From Thalassolituus hydrocarboniclasticus (GTDB lineage Bacteria > Pseudomonadota > Gammaproteobacteria > Pseudomonadales > Oceanobacteraceae): DNA of 64,000 nt. Numbering within the stretch: position 1 is the stretch's first letter; each line of letters opens with the position of its first letter. Both the position numbers and the translations under genes were made by a program. The notes beneath the pieces are model-generated. The model did no database searches, was not told the origin of the DNA, and saw only the letters and a program-made list of their open reading frames with translations. Where the stretch lies: contig NZ_CP054475.1 of NCBI RefSeq assembly GCF_025345565.1, forward strand, positions 2,510,448 through 2,574,447, read 5' to 3'. Below, piece by piece: positions 8,667-16,926 of the stretch.

Positions 8667-10485
8667 TTAATATTTTCTTAAACTGCTCTTTTGCCTGACG
8701 GCCATATTCTTCTGCAGCTACTGAATGTATATGATGATAATCTCTATATATCACCATATCTTCATACACTGGCACGCTTTGAAATATTGGTAGCATCGAA
8801 AAATCTAGATACGTTACGTTTTCATGCTCATTTGCCATATTGACGAGCATCTTATTTGTATCTAAATAGCTATTATTTATTTGAACCAAAGATGGGAGCC
8901 CTATAAAATTGAATCGTATACTTCGTAATGGACTGCCGGTTAGCAGCGGCTCCTGTCCTATTATGTAAATACTTTTAGAGTTGTATTGCTTCAAAAATGA
9001 ATCTAAGGCTTCTTTAAAGTTGTTACTTTCTAAGTGGTAATTCCAGGAAGCCGCTAGAAAAATATTCTTGTAGTTTCCAACCAGCCTAGATGAATACTCT
9101 ATCTGAGCCAAGCAGGCTTTTTGTGCCCACTCAGAGATGCGCTGGTAATCAAAATTAGGGATAGTTACACAGCTGCTCCCACTTATTATCTTTGCTTTAA
9201 AATTTAGCTCTTCTCCCAGAGTTTCAAAAAAATGTGAAAGCATGTTTGCGTGCGAGTCACCTATAACAAGTACTTCTTTATCGCTGTTACTTTTTCCCCA
9301 TAGGCAATCACCAATGATCTCACCATGACAAGTCCTTTCAGGATCTGCAGAGCGTGTGTATTCAATAGGTAACGGTTCTGGCGTAAAATAAGCGTTAACT
9401 TTCTGCATCCCCCCCCCTGCCCCTAGGGTTAACAGCACTAAACAGGCATAGCCAGTCACCTGCTTTTTGCTGCGTTTCTGTCGTAATGGCGTTTCAATCC
9501 AGTAATAGCTGGCAATGGCCAGTGCTAGAGTGGAGCCGACAAAAGCGAAACTGAATTGCCAGTCTAATATTTCCGTACCCGTGTAGTAGCGTATGAAGGC
9601 CAAAACTGGCCAGTGCCACAGGTAAAGCGAATAGGATAGAGTTCCTATCCAGACCATGGCTCTTGAAACTAAAAATCTACCAGCCAATCCTTGTGCTGGT
9701 TGGCAAAGTAATAGCGCTCCCCCAAGTACCGGCAATAAAGCAGTTACACCTGGGAAAGCCCCTAAAAGAGGCTGAGTGATGGCAGCGATAAAAATGAATA
9801 ACAATCCGAGTTCACTGGGGCGTTTAGCATCCTCAATTCCTGACTTTGTATTTGAAAATAAAGCCGCCAGACTACCTGCAAAAAACTCTGGCAGACGAGC
9901 ATATAAACTGTAATAAGTATTTTGTTCGAGACCCATTACGCGTAAACGATACTCTGCCAAAGCGGTTAAGCACACCAGAAGACTTGCAAGTACCCATTTC
10001 AACCAATGAATTGGCATCATCAAAACTAAAAATGGTGCAAGTAGATAGAACTGAATTTCTACTGCCAATGACCAGGTATGCAGCAATGGCTGTTCATTGC
10101 TTGCCGGAGAAAAATAGTCGCCAAAGCCAGCAAAATAGCTATTGCTGTTAAACCAAACTGCCTTCTCAAGCCCTTGTTTGAAGGTCATAAAGTCTTGCGG
10201 TAGAAATAATACTGCTGCCAACAGTGCTACAACGACAAGCATCGCGAAGTAAGCCGGGACGATACGCTTTAATCGGCCGATGTAAAAATATTGCAGGGTT
10301 TTCTTCAGGCTGTAATCTTTCCTCGCTTTATGGCTAAGCAAAATGTGAGTTATCAGAAATCCAGATATTACCAAGAATACATCGACTCCGATGAACCCCC
10401 CCGGCAATAAAGCTGGATTAAAATGAAAAGCCATTACAGCAATTACAGCAATGGCTCTCAAACCCTGAATATCTTTTCTATACAT
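8659..10485 (-). CDS. OafA-type membrane O-acyltransferase with SGNH domain
   Basis: 608 residues in two parts. Residues 1-350 are an acyltransferase-3 membrane domain opening YRKDIQGLRAIAVIAVMAFHF, with the conserved His136 in LLHTWSLAVEIQFY and about ten spans. Residues 400-608 are a periplasmic SGNH-hydrolase-like domain with GDSH at 409-412 and DYHH at 582-585. Such proteins O-acetylate O-antigen or other glycans, the membrane part passing the acyl group to the SGNH part. WbpC of the P. aeruginosa locus is a comparable protein. Unusually, codons 357-359 are three consecutive GGG, a run of nine G at the junction of the two domains, which may make the gene phase-variable (separate entry). 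It overlaps wzx by 8 bases. Confidence 0.88.
   Translation of the reverse strand: MYRKDIQGLRAIAVIAVMAFHFNPALLPGGFIGVDVFLVISGFLITHILLSHKARKDYSLKKTLQYFYIGRLKRIVPAYFAMLVVVALLAAVLFLPQDFMTFKQGLEKAVWFNSNSYFAGFGDYFSPASNEQPLLHTWSLAVEIQFYLLAPFLVLMMPIHWLKWVLASLLVCLTALAEYRLRVMGLEQNTYYSLYARLPEFFAGSLAALFSNTKSGIEDAKRPSELGLLFIFIAAITQPLLGAFPGVTALLPVLGGALLLCQPAQGLAGRFLVSRAMVWIGTLSYSLYLWHWPVLAFIRYYTGTEILDWQFSFAFVGSTLALAIASYYWIETPLRQKRSKKQVTGYACLVLLTLGAGGGMQKVNAYFTPEPLPIEYTRSADPERTCHGEIIGDCLWGKSNSDKEVLVIGDSHANMLSHFFETLGEELNFKAKIISGSSCVTIPNFDYQRISEWAQKACLAQIEYSSRLVGNYKNIFLAASWNYHLESNNFKEALDSFLKQYNSKSIYIIGQEPLLTGSPLRSIRFNFIGLPSLVQINNSYLDTNKMLVNMANEHENVTYLDFSMLPIFQSVPVYEDMVIYRDYHHIHSVAAEEYGRQAKEQFKKILND
9409..9417 (-). 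repeat. G9 homopolymer inside the acyltransferase gene
   Basis: Nine C on the plus strand, nine G on the coding strand, encoding Gly357-Gly359 exactly between the membrane and SGNH domains. I read both frameshifts from the sequence: with ten G the frame reaches TAA four codons after the tract, and with eight G it runs to a TAG just before the GDSH motif. Either slip would therefore remove the SGNH domain. Such a tract in an AT-rich gene is characteristic of slipped-strand phase variation of surface-antigen enzymes. Confidence 0.75.
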
Positions 10486-10533
10486 TATTATAGCCTTAAC
10501 CAGACATCTTTAATGTATATACTGCTTCAATAC

Positions 10534-11634
10534 TTAAACATCAAAGTACTTCTTAATAAGCTTCACGACCTTGAGAGTATCCTCTTGACTCAAGTGCTCG
10601 CCTATCGGCAGACTCAGCAACATACCATCAGATTCATTTGCAAATAGTCTATCTTCCGACTGCCCTAAATATGAATATGCTTTCAATTTTGGCAGTGCAA
10701 CCGGATAATGCACACCTGTTTGAACTCCATGTTCTTTTAGATATTCTGCAAGTTCATTTCTGTTAACACACCGAACTACAAACAAGTGATATACTTGCTT
10801 AGCCCACTCCTGCCTAACAGGTAGTATAATTTCACCGATTTCCTTCATGTTTTCCAGGTAGTCGTTTGCTGCAGCTATTCGCTTACCTGTCCATGCATCT
10901 AAGTGTTTTAACTTAACAGACAGGATTGCAGCCTGCAGGCCGTCAAGCCTGGAGTTTCTACCTTCAAACTCATGATCATACTTTGCAATACGCCCATGGT
11001 TCGCAATCATGCGGCTTTTTTCTGCAAGCTCGGCATTATTTGTCGTTATTGCTCCGGCATCACCATAGGCACCAAGATTTTTCCCCGGATAGAAACTAAA
11101 TGTCGCTATATCACCAAGTGAACCAACCCGCTTACCCTTGTATTCTGCACCGTGAGCTTGAGCACAATCTTCAATAATTTTCAGACCATGAATACTTGCG
11201 AGTTCTTTCAGTGGATCCATATCACATGGATGACCATATAAATGAACAGCCACAATAGCCGATGTCTTTTTTGTTATTCTTTTTGCCACATCTGAAACAT
11301 CAAGAATATAGGAATCTGGTGTTACATCAGCGAATATCACGCGATGCCCCGTTCTGGTAACCGCCTCCGAACTTGCTATAAATGAATTCGCCGGGACAAT
11401 TATCTCCGAGCCTTTCGGTAGATCCAGTGCTTCAATTGCTATTTCTAGTGCATCTGTACCATTCGCAACACCAATACAATAGGCAGTATTACAATATTGA
11501 GAAAACTCCTCCTCAAATTTTTTAACGTATTTTCCACCAATATACGCTGATTCTGAAATAACAGTGGCTATAGCCTCGTCTATTTCAGTTTTGATTAACT
11601 GATACTGAGACTGCAGGTCTAAAAACTTAACCAT
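10534..11634 (-). CDS. wbpE: DegT/DnrJ-type sugar aminotransferase, WbpE-like
   Basis: 366 residues of the PLP-dependent sugar aminotransferase family: GVANGTDALEIAI at about 55-67, the Asp-containing IIEDCAQAHGA near 153-163, and the PLP lysine Lys185 in FYPGKNLGAYGDAGA. WbpE/WlbC-type members convert the 3-keto group of UDP-GlcNAc-3-ketouronic acid to an amine using glutamate. Neighbouring wbpD- and wbpB-like genes support that step; family alone would not separate it from 4-amino sugar aminotransferases. The start codon lies within the end of the hexapeptide acyltransferase gene (8-base overlap). Acts in the cytoplasm. Confidence 0.82.
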   Translation of the reverse strand: MVKFLDLQSQYQLIKTEIDEAIATVISESAYIGGKYVKKFEEEFSQYCNTAYCIGVANGTDALEIAIEALDLPKGSEIIVPANSFIASSEAVTRTGHRVIFADVTPDSYILDVSDVAKRITKKTSAIVAVHLYGHPCDMDPLKELASIHGLKIIEDCAQAHGAEYKGKRVGSLGDIATFSFYPGKNLGAYGDAGAITTNNAELAEKSRMIANHGRIAKYDHEFEGRNSRLDGLQAAILSVKLKHLDAWTGKRIAAANDYLENMKEIGEIILPVRQEWAKQVYHLFVVRCVNRNELAEYLKEHGVQTGVHYPVALPKLKAYSYLGQSEDRLFANESDGMLLSLPIGEHLSQEDTLKVVKLIKKYFDV

Positions 11635-12106
11635 TTTGTTCGATATCCTTTATTTTCACAGCAGGATTACCTGCATATATGCCTGAACTGGTAATACTTT
11701 TTGTAACGACGGATCCAGCACCGATAACAACATAATCACAAATTTCAACCGGAAGAATAGTAGCGTTACTGCCAATGGAAACATGATTGCCAATTATTGT
11801 ACTCTTCCATAACGTTTTATCACCTCGGGCTGGTCCACCGTTAGAAAAAAGATCATTAACAAACATGACTCCATGTCCAACAAAACAGTCAGCTCCAATT
11901 GAAACCAGTTCACATATAAATGTGTGAGATTGAATTTTTGTTCTTGCGCCAATCCTGACGTCTTTCTGAATTTCAACAAATGGACCAATGAATACAGAGT
12001 CTGAGATATTGCATCCATAAATATTTACTGGCTCAACCAGAACTACATCCTTACCAAATTCAACATCTTCTCTGATTCCAATGTATTTGAAAGATGGTGA
12101 GGTCAT
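11627..12106 (-). CDS. wbpD: Left-handed beta-helix N-acetyltransferase, WbpD-like
   Basis: 159 residues built almost entirely from hexapeptide repeats (for example VFIGPFVEIQKDVRIGARTKI and IIGNHVSIGSNATILP), ending in the usual VVIGAGSVVTKSI cap region. WbpD/WlbB acetyltransferases of this length add acetyl from acetyl-CoA to the 3-amino group of UDP-GlcNAc3NA. Gene order wbpB-wbpD-wbpE, with 4-base and 8-base overlaps, fits that job. Slightly shorter than some family members but complete. Confidence 0.82.
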   Translation of the reverse strand: MTSPSFKYIGIREDVEFGKDVVLVEPVNIYGCNISDSVFIGPFVEIQKDVRIGARTKIQSHTFICELVSIGADCFVGHGVMFVNDLFSNGGPARGDKTLWKSTIIGNHVSIGSNATILPVEICDYVVIGAGSVVTKSITSSGIYAGNPAVKIKDIEQNG

Positions 12107-13164
12107 TTTTTTTGACCTAATTTACAGTAGTCTGGTTTAAATCTTAAGAAGACTTCCTTTTTGGTCTCAATAGACTCGTAGATTGCATTGATTAACTCAA
12201 GACTTTTACGCCCAACCAACCCATCAACGAGGTGTTGCGTATTATTCATAATCGAGTCTACTACATGTTGGTAATATTCCTGATGGCCAAATCCGTAAAC
12301 ATTTGGGGGGTTCACAGAGTACTTTTCCATAACACATTCGTCATCGGGGGCAGATTCGACAAAGTTCCAGACTTTCATCTTATTGACTGCGAAACCGCCA
12401 ATTTCAACAGTGCCGGTTTCGCCCATAATAGAGAGTGAACCCTCCAGATCTTTGGGGCGGCATGCAGTTGTTGCTTCTATGACACCAAGAGCGCCATTTT
12501 TAAACCTGAGCGTTACAACTGCTGTATCTTCTGCCTCGATATTAACCAGCGCAGTAGTACTCATAGCGTAAACGCTTTCAACATCTCCCATCATCCACTC
12601 AAGAAGATCTATATGATGGCTTGCTTGGTTAGTTAACACTCCACCGTCCAGGGCCCAGGTTCCACGCCATGAATCCTGATCATAGTATGATTGTGGTCGA
12701 CACCATCTTACCCGAACTGTACCCAGCACCAGCTTACCGAAACGCCCGGCCTCGAGTGCTTCCCGAGCTTTCGTAACAGGCACGTTGAAGCGATTTTGTT
12801 TAACCACAAAAAGTTTTATGCCAGCGTTATCACAAGCCTGAATCATCGCATCCGCATCATCCAGCGTCAGAGCCATTGGTTTCTCAACAACGATATGCTT
12901 GCCATATTGTGCAAGCTGAATAACATGCTCTGCGTGATAACCACTTTCAGTTAGAACAGAAACAACATCTACATATTCTTTACGCATCATTTCATGCATG
13001 TCTGCGTAATAAGGAACATCAAACTGCTCCCCTATTTTTTTCGCTTTTTGCAGATCAATATCACAAACTGCAGCTAGTTTTGCATTTTTTATCTGATCAC
13101 AACCCAGTAATTCAGAGTGTCTTTTTGCAATACGACCGCATCCAACCAGTGCAAACTTAAGCAT
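12103..13164 (-). CDS. wbpB: Gfo/Idh/MocA sugar oxidoreductase, WbpB-like
   Basis: 353 residues. N-terminal NAD-binding fold with ALVGCGRIAKRHSELL at 5-20 and DIDLQKA, the family signature EKPMALT at 94-100, then the substrate-domain helix GGVLTNQASHHIDLLEWMMG carrying the conserved His. WbpB/WlbA oxidises C3 of UDP-GlcNAc uronic acid, producing the ketone that WbpE aminates. Start supported by an AGGAATATTTC site before the ATG. It is less AT-rich than the genes to its left, so it marks the transition to the GC-normal flank. Confidence 0.85.
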   Translation of the reverse strand: MLKFALVGCGRIAKRHSELLGCDQIKNAKLAAVCDIDLQKAKKIGEQFDVPYYADMHEMMRKEYVDVVSVLTESGYHAEHVIQLAQYGKHIVVEKPMALTLDDADAMIQACDNAGIKLFVVKQNRFNVPVTKAREALEAGRFGKLVLGTVRVRWCRPQSYYDQDSWRGTWALDGGVLTNQASHHIDLLEWMMGDVESVYAMSTTALVNIEAEDTAVVTLRFKNGALGVIEATTACRPKDLEGSLSIMGETGTVEIGGFAVNKMKVWNFVESAPDDECVMEKYSVNPPNVYGFGHQEYYQHVVDSIMNNTQHLVDGLVGRKSLELINAIYESIETKKEVFLRFKPDYCKLGQKK

Positions 13165-13176
13165 GAAATATTCCTA

Positions 13177-14343
13177 TTAATCACTACCAAACAAATCACG
13201 GGTATATACTTTGCCCGCCACATCTTCCAGCTCGGCGGATGGCCGGTTGGCGACAATCACATCAGAAATTTTCTTAAACTCTTCAAGGTTATTGATCACC
13301 CGCGAGTGGAAGAATTCTTCTTCTTCCAGTACCGGTTCATACACCACCACTTCGATACCCTTGGCTTTAATACGCTTCATTACGCCCTGAATGGCCGAGG
13401 CACGGAAGTTGTCTGAGCCGGTTTTCATGACCAGACGATAAATGCCAACCACTTTCGGATTACGACGCAGAATCGAGTCGGCAACAAAGTCTTTACGGGT
13501 GGTATTGGAGTCTACAATGGCGCGGATAATGTTATTGGGTACATCATCAAAGTTGGCCAGCAGCTGTTTGGTATCTTTCGGCAGGCAGTAACCACCGTAT
13601 CCAAAGGATGGGTTGTTGTAGTGGTTGCCAATACGCGGGTCGAGGCCTACACCCTGAATAATCTGTTTGGCATCCAGGCCATGGGTTTCGGCATAGGTGT
13701 CGAGCTCGTTGAAGTAAGCAACCCGTAATGCCAGGTAAGTATTGGAGAACAGTTTTACTGCTTCGGCTTCGGTACTGTCGGTAAACAATACCGGAATATC
13801 CTGCTTAACCGCTCCTTGCTTCAGCAAGCCTGCAAAGGTTTCTGCGCGCTTGCTTTGCTCACCAACAATAATCCGTGATGGGTACAGGTTATCGTACAGA
13901 GCTTTACCTTCACGCAGGAATTCCGGCGAGAAAATCAGGTTGTCACAGCCAAACTCTTCTTTCAGTCGCTTGGTATAACCTACAGGAATGGTCGATTTAA
14001 TCACCATTACCGCAGCAGGGTTGATCGCCATAACATCTTTAATAACCGATTCAACGCTTTTGGTGTTGAAGTAGTTGGTTTGCGGATCGTAATCGGTTGG
14101 CGTAGCAATAATTACGAACTCAGCAGCGGCGTAGGCTTCTTCTTTATTCAGTGTTGCACGGAAGTTGAGTTGTTTGTTCTGCAGAAAATCTTCGATCTCA
14201 GCATCGACTATGGGAGATTGCTTGTTGTTAAGCATCTCAACTTTTTCGGCAATAATATCAACGGCAATTACTTCGTTGTGTTGTGCCAGTAACATGGCAT
14301 TGGAAAGACCGACGTAACCGGTTCCGGCAATGGCGATTTTCAT
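13177..14343 (-). CDS. ugd: UDP-glucose 6-dehydrogenase
   Basis: 388 residues, the same length as E. coli Ugd. NAD-binding [10 protein letters not shown] at 7-16, ATPTDYDP near 80-87, [12 protein letters not shown] near 138-149 and the catalytic Cys253 in [12 protein letters not shown]. It oxidises UDP-glucose twice to UDP-glucuronate. The motif G-G-Y-C-L-P-K-D marks the Ugd branch and not WbpA, which oxidises UDP-GlcNAc and typically has G-G-H-C-I-P. So the first step of the wbp-type pathway (WbpA) is not in this window. Start has AGGAATCAAC before the ATG. Base composition is that of the chromosome, not the island; galU upstream provides its substrate. Confidence 0.93.
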   Translation of the reverse strand: MKIAIAGTGYVGLSNAMLLAQHNEVIAVDIIAEKVEMLNNKQSPIVDAEIEDFLQNKQLNFRATLNKEEAYAAAEFVIIATPTDYDPQTNYFNTKSVESVIKDVMAINPAAVMVIKSTIPVGYTKRLKEEFGCDNLIFSPEFLREGKALYDNLYPSRIIVGEQSKRAETFAGLLKQGAVKQDIPVLFTDSTEAEAVKLFSNTYLALRVAYFNELDTYAETHGLDAKQIIQGVGLDPRIGNHYNNPSFGYGGYCLPKDTKQLLANFDDVPNNIIRAIVDSNTTRKDFVADSILRRNPKVVGIYRLVMKTGSDNFRASAIQGVMKRIKAKGIEVVVYEPVLEEEEFFHSRVINNLEEFKKISDVIVANRPSAELEDVAGKVYTRDLFGSD

Positions 14344-14357
14344 GTTGATTCCTCATG

Positions 14358-14460
14358 GTCGCAGCAAAGATGCTGCTCCTGCAATTTATCGCGGCAAAAT
14401 GCCGCTCCTACGGTTTATTACGGCGGTTCGCGGGCATTGCCCGCTCCCTCGATTTATCAC
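14358..14460 (-). repeat. Three REP-like palindromic units between galU and ugd
   Basis: Three successive units, each a short palindrome followed by a CTCCTGC/CTCCTAC/CTCCCTC tail and then a TTTAT-type spacer: GCAGC-aaagat-GCTGC, GCGGC-aaaat-GCCGC and GCGGGC-att-GCCCGC. The form closely resembles Pseudomonas REP elements (GCGGGC...GCCCGCTCCTAC). They fill the whole galU-ugd gap and may stabilise the upstream mRNA or attenuate readthrough. REP elements are normally spread by RAYT transposases, none of which is in the window. Confidence 0.7.
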
Positions 14461-14466
14461 GCCTGA

Positions 14467-15354
14467 TTACAGGGTTTTAATCCATTCACTGAAGGCTTTA
14501 CCCTCTTTTTCATGGCGCATACTGTATTCAACAAAGGCTTTCATATAGCCCAGCTTGCCACCGCAATCATGGGATTTACCGGTCATATAGAACGCGTTAA
14601 CGGCGTCCTGTTTCATCAGGGTAAAGATGGCGTCGGTCAGCTGAATTTCGTCGCCGGCACCAGGGGCGGTATGTTCAAGAATCTCCCAGATATTGGCGGG
14701 CAGAACATAACGGCCAACAACGGCCAGATTGGATGGTGCTTCTTTAACCGCCGGTTTTTCAACAATGGTCGAAATCGGAGCGCTTTCGCCGGGTTTAAGT
14801 TCAGCCCCTGAAATATCGACGATGCCGTATTTATCCACGTCCTGCTGTGCTACAGCTTCTACCAGAATCTGGCTGGCGCCTGTTGTTTCATACTCGCGGA
14901 TCATGGCGGCGAGGTTTTCCTGCTCCAGATCGGCACTGGCGTCATCAATCAGCACGTCTGGTAACACCACGGCAAAAGGTGCATCTCCAACCAGTGGTTT
15001 GGCACAGAGTACCGCATGGCCAAGGCCTTTAGCCTGTCCCTGGCGAATATGCATGATGGTTACGCCTTTGGGAGTAATCGAACGCACTTCGTCCAGCAGC
15101 TGGCGCTTAACCCGTGCTTCCAGTGTCGATTCCAGTTCAAAGGAGGTATCAAAGTGATTTTCGATGGCATTTTTTGACGAGTGGGTCACCAGCACAATTT
15201 CGGTAATGCCCGCTGCAGCACATTCGTTAACCACATACTGAATCAGTGGCTTATCGGCCAGCGTCAGCATTTCTTTGGGAATGGCTTTGCTCGCCGGGAG
15301 CATACGGGTGCCAAGACCTGCGACCGGAATTACTGCTTTGGTAACTTTTTTCAT
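14467..15354 (-). CDS. galU: UTP-glucose-1-phosphate uridylyltransferase
   Basis: 295 residues. Opens with [25 protein letters not shown], the nucleotidyltransferase glycine-rich signature with its Arg and Lys. Later EKP in [11 protein letters not shown] and the region [12 protein letters not shown] are diagnostic of GalU. It makes UDP-glucose, the precursor that Ugd oxidises and that is used for LPS core and glycan synthesis. First gene after a 324-base leader that holds an ops-like element, so it probably opens the RfaH-controlled polysaccharide transcription unit. Confidence 0.95.
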   Translation of the reverse strand: MKKVTKAVIPVAGLGTRMLPASKAIPKEMLTLADKPLIQYVVNECAAAGITEIVLVTHSSKNAIENHFDTSFELESTLEARVKRQLLDEVRSITPKGVTIMHIRQGQAKGLGHAVLCAKPLVGDAPFAVVLPDVLIDDASADLEQENLAAMIREYETTGASQILVEAVAQQDVDKYGIVDISGAELKPGESAPISTIVEKPAVKEAPSNLAVVGRYVLPANIWEILEHTAPGAGDEIQLTDAIFTLMKQDAVNAFYMTGKSHDCGGKLGYMKAFVEYSMRHEKEGKAFSEWIKTL

Positions 15355-15390
15355 AATAAACCGGGATTACCCGCTCCTGATTTCGCACAA

Positions 15391-15396
15391 ATTATA
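15391..15396 (-). promoter_or_regulatory. Candidate -10 element before galU
   Basis: A perfect TATAAT on the minus strand about 35 bases before the galU start, in an AT-rich stretch. No good -35 hexamer lies at 16-18 bases, and the TG dinucleotide upstream is one base off the extended -10 spacing. It would give a transcript lacking the ops-like element, so if active it would be an RfaH-independent start. The remainder of the 324-base gap holds the ops-like site and a 22-bp direct repeat listed separately; no small ORF is convincing. Confidence 0.3.
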
Positions 15397-15466
15397 ATCA
15401 GATTAATTAACAGACAGTCGGGACAGATACTGCCACGCACAAGACTTTTATTGCTTTCATTCTGAG

Positions 15467-15510
15467 CTGTTATCGCTGTTGTTCCGGACTGTTATCGCTG
15501 TCGTTCCGGT
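15467..15510 (-). repeat. 22-bp tandem direct repeat in galU leader
   Basis: Two adjacent 22-base copies, differing at only two positions (plus strand CTGTTATCGCTGTTGTTCCG, then CTGTTATCGCTGTCGTTCCG, each with two more bases). They lie on the downstream side of the ops-like element in the galU leader. Function unknown; possibly a duplicated regulator or RNA-binding site. Confidence 0.6.
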
Positions 15511-15520
15511 TTCGTTCAGA

Positions 15521-15532
15521 CACGCTGCCGCC
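15521..15532 (-). promoter_or_regulatory. ops-like RfaH recruitment element
   Basis: Minus strand reads GGCGGCAGCGTG, matching 11 of the 12 bases of the E. coli ops element GGCGGTAGCGTG; the sixth base is C instead of T. It lies in the leader 167 bases before galU and 147 bases after the rfaH stop, the expected location for an RfaH-dependent polysaccharide operon. In E. coli RfaH binds the exposed non-template strand of ops in a paused elongation complex. The sixth position is reported as important there, so affinity may be altered or co-evolved. No convincing promoter was seen just upstream. Confidence 0.6.
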
Positions 15533-15678
15533 CGAGGGTTGTTCGCGAATAATCCCTGAGGTCGCATCGTTACTCTTAATTTTTCAGATCTTTGCAGATT
15601 CTTTTGCGCATCTGCTGTCGTTACCAATACTGGCTTTAGCCGCTGTTGGCTGACCGATCTGTTTGTACAGGCAACACT

Positions 15679-16173
15679 TCAGGCCTGAGCTAATTCTTGC
15701 AACTCAACCAGTAATTCACTTTGCTGCCCCAATAAAGACAGCAAAATCATTGCCCGTTCTTCGCCATCATAGTGTTGAAAAATGGCTTCATAATTTTTAA
15801 AAGGGCCGCTGTTCAGCGTCACTTTCTGCCCTTTTTTATAAAGGCTTTCATTTTCGTTGCAAAGGTTGCGCTGCTGCAAGTCATCAACCAGTAAAGAGCT
15901 GACAACGGCCGGTTGTGTCCCGAAATACAACAAACCACGCGCCCCGAGTGTAGAGCGTATTTTACTCAACAGTGGATTATTGGCGTTTGATTGCAGAAAA
16001 AGATATCCGGGAAACAAAGGTTCGTCGCGCACAGCGCGCTTGCCGTTAGCAACATGCTCACGGCGAAAAAGAGGTAAGAAGGCAGAAGCCCCCTGCTGCA
16101 CAAGGTGCTCAAGGGCACGCTGCTCCTGACGGGGTTTAGTCAGAACAACGTACCATTGCATTGACACATCCAT
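15679..16173 (-). CDS. rfaH: RfaH-type NusG paralogue, transcription antiterminator
   Basis: 164 residues. N-terminal NGN domain: WYVVLTKPRQEQRALEHL at about 7-24, FLPLFRRE, then EPLFPGYLFLQ near 50-60. The C-terminal KOW-type domain contains KGQKVTLNSGPFKNYEAIF. Length and the R-x-x-RA...PLFPGYLF pattern fit RfaH rather than housekeeping NusG, which is encoded next to secE. RfaH reduces pausing and Rho termination in long envelope operons after recruitment at ops. An ops-like element lies directly downstream. Start could be the second ATG at 16161 (MQWYVV), which agrees better with family N-termini. Confidence 0.85.
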   Translation of the reverse strand: MDVSMQWYVVLTKPRQEQRALEHLVQQGASAFLPLFRREHVANGKRAVRDEPLFPGYLFLQSNANNPLLSKIRSTLGARGLLYFGTQPAVVSSLLVDDLQQRNLCNENESLYKKGQKVTLNSGPFKNYEAIFQHYDGEERAMILLSLLGQQSELLVELQELAQA

Positions 16174-16188
16174 GCCGTTCCAGAAGCC

Positions 16189-16926
16189 TCAGCTAAGGCC
16201 TGCGAGAATCCGCTCACAGGCAAGGGCCGGATCGGCCGCCTGGGTTATTGGCCGGCCAATAACCATATAATTAACACCGGCATCCAGCGCCTGACGAGGA
16301 GTTAAGACACGGCGCTGGTCTCCCTGCTCCGAACCTTCCGGACGAATTCCTGGCGTTACGGTCAGAAATTCTTTACCGCAGGCCGCACGGATCAGATCAA
16401 CTTCCTGAGCGGAGCATACAACACCATCAAGACCTGAGTTTTCGGTTAATTTTGCCAGACGCTCAACCTGTACTCGCGGCTCAATATCAAGGCCAATATC
16501 AGCCAGATCCGCACGTTCCATAGACGTCAGTACCGTTACGCCGATGAGTAATGGTTTATGCGTTTTTTTGTCAATTTCGTTGCGTGCCGCTTCCATCATG
16601 CGACGTCCGCCGGAGGCATGAACATTCACCATCCAGACACCTAAATCGGCAGCAGCCGCAACGGCTTTGGCGCAGGTGTTGGGAATATCATGAAATTTGA
16701 GATCGAGAAAAACTTCAAAGCCAAGCTTATGCAGGGCTTCGACAATGGCCGGGCCTGCAGCGGTAAAGAGTTCTTTGCCTACTTTTACGCGGCACTGATG
16801 CGGATTAAGCAGCGCGGCCATTGCCAGAGCCTGCGTCTGATCGGGGTAATCCAGGGCAACCACAACAGGAGAGCTGACAGAGCGGATAGAACCTGCATTG
16901 TCAGCAGAAAAAGATTGTTTATTCAT
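16189..16926 (-). CDS. pyrF: Orotidine 5'-phosphate decarboxylase
   Basis: 245 residues. [14 protein letters not shown] near 22-35, the catalytic charge relay in [15 protein letters not shown] near 73-87 (Asp-x-Lys-x-x-D pattern), and the phosphate loop TPGIRPEG near 191-198. It makes UMP, ultimately feeding UTP to GalU. ATGA overlap with lapB, the same arrangement as in many gammaproteobacteria where pyrF follows yciM/lapB. The first 18 residues are extra compared with E. coli PyrF. Confidence 0.96.
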   Translation of the reverse strand: MNKQSFSADNAGSIRSVSSPVVVALDYPDQTQALAMAALLNPHQCRVKVGKELFTAAGPAIVEALHKLGFEVFLDLKFHDIPNTCAKAVAAAADLGVWMVNVHASGGRRMMEAARNEIDKKTHKPLLIGVTVLTSMERADLADIGLDIEPRVQVERLAKLTENSGLDGVVCSAQEVDLIRAACGKEFLTVTPGIRPEGSEQGDQRRVLTPRQALDAGVNYMVIGRPITQAADPALACERILAGLS

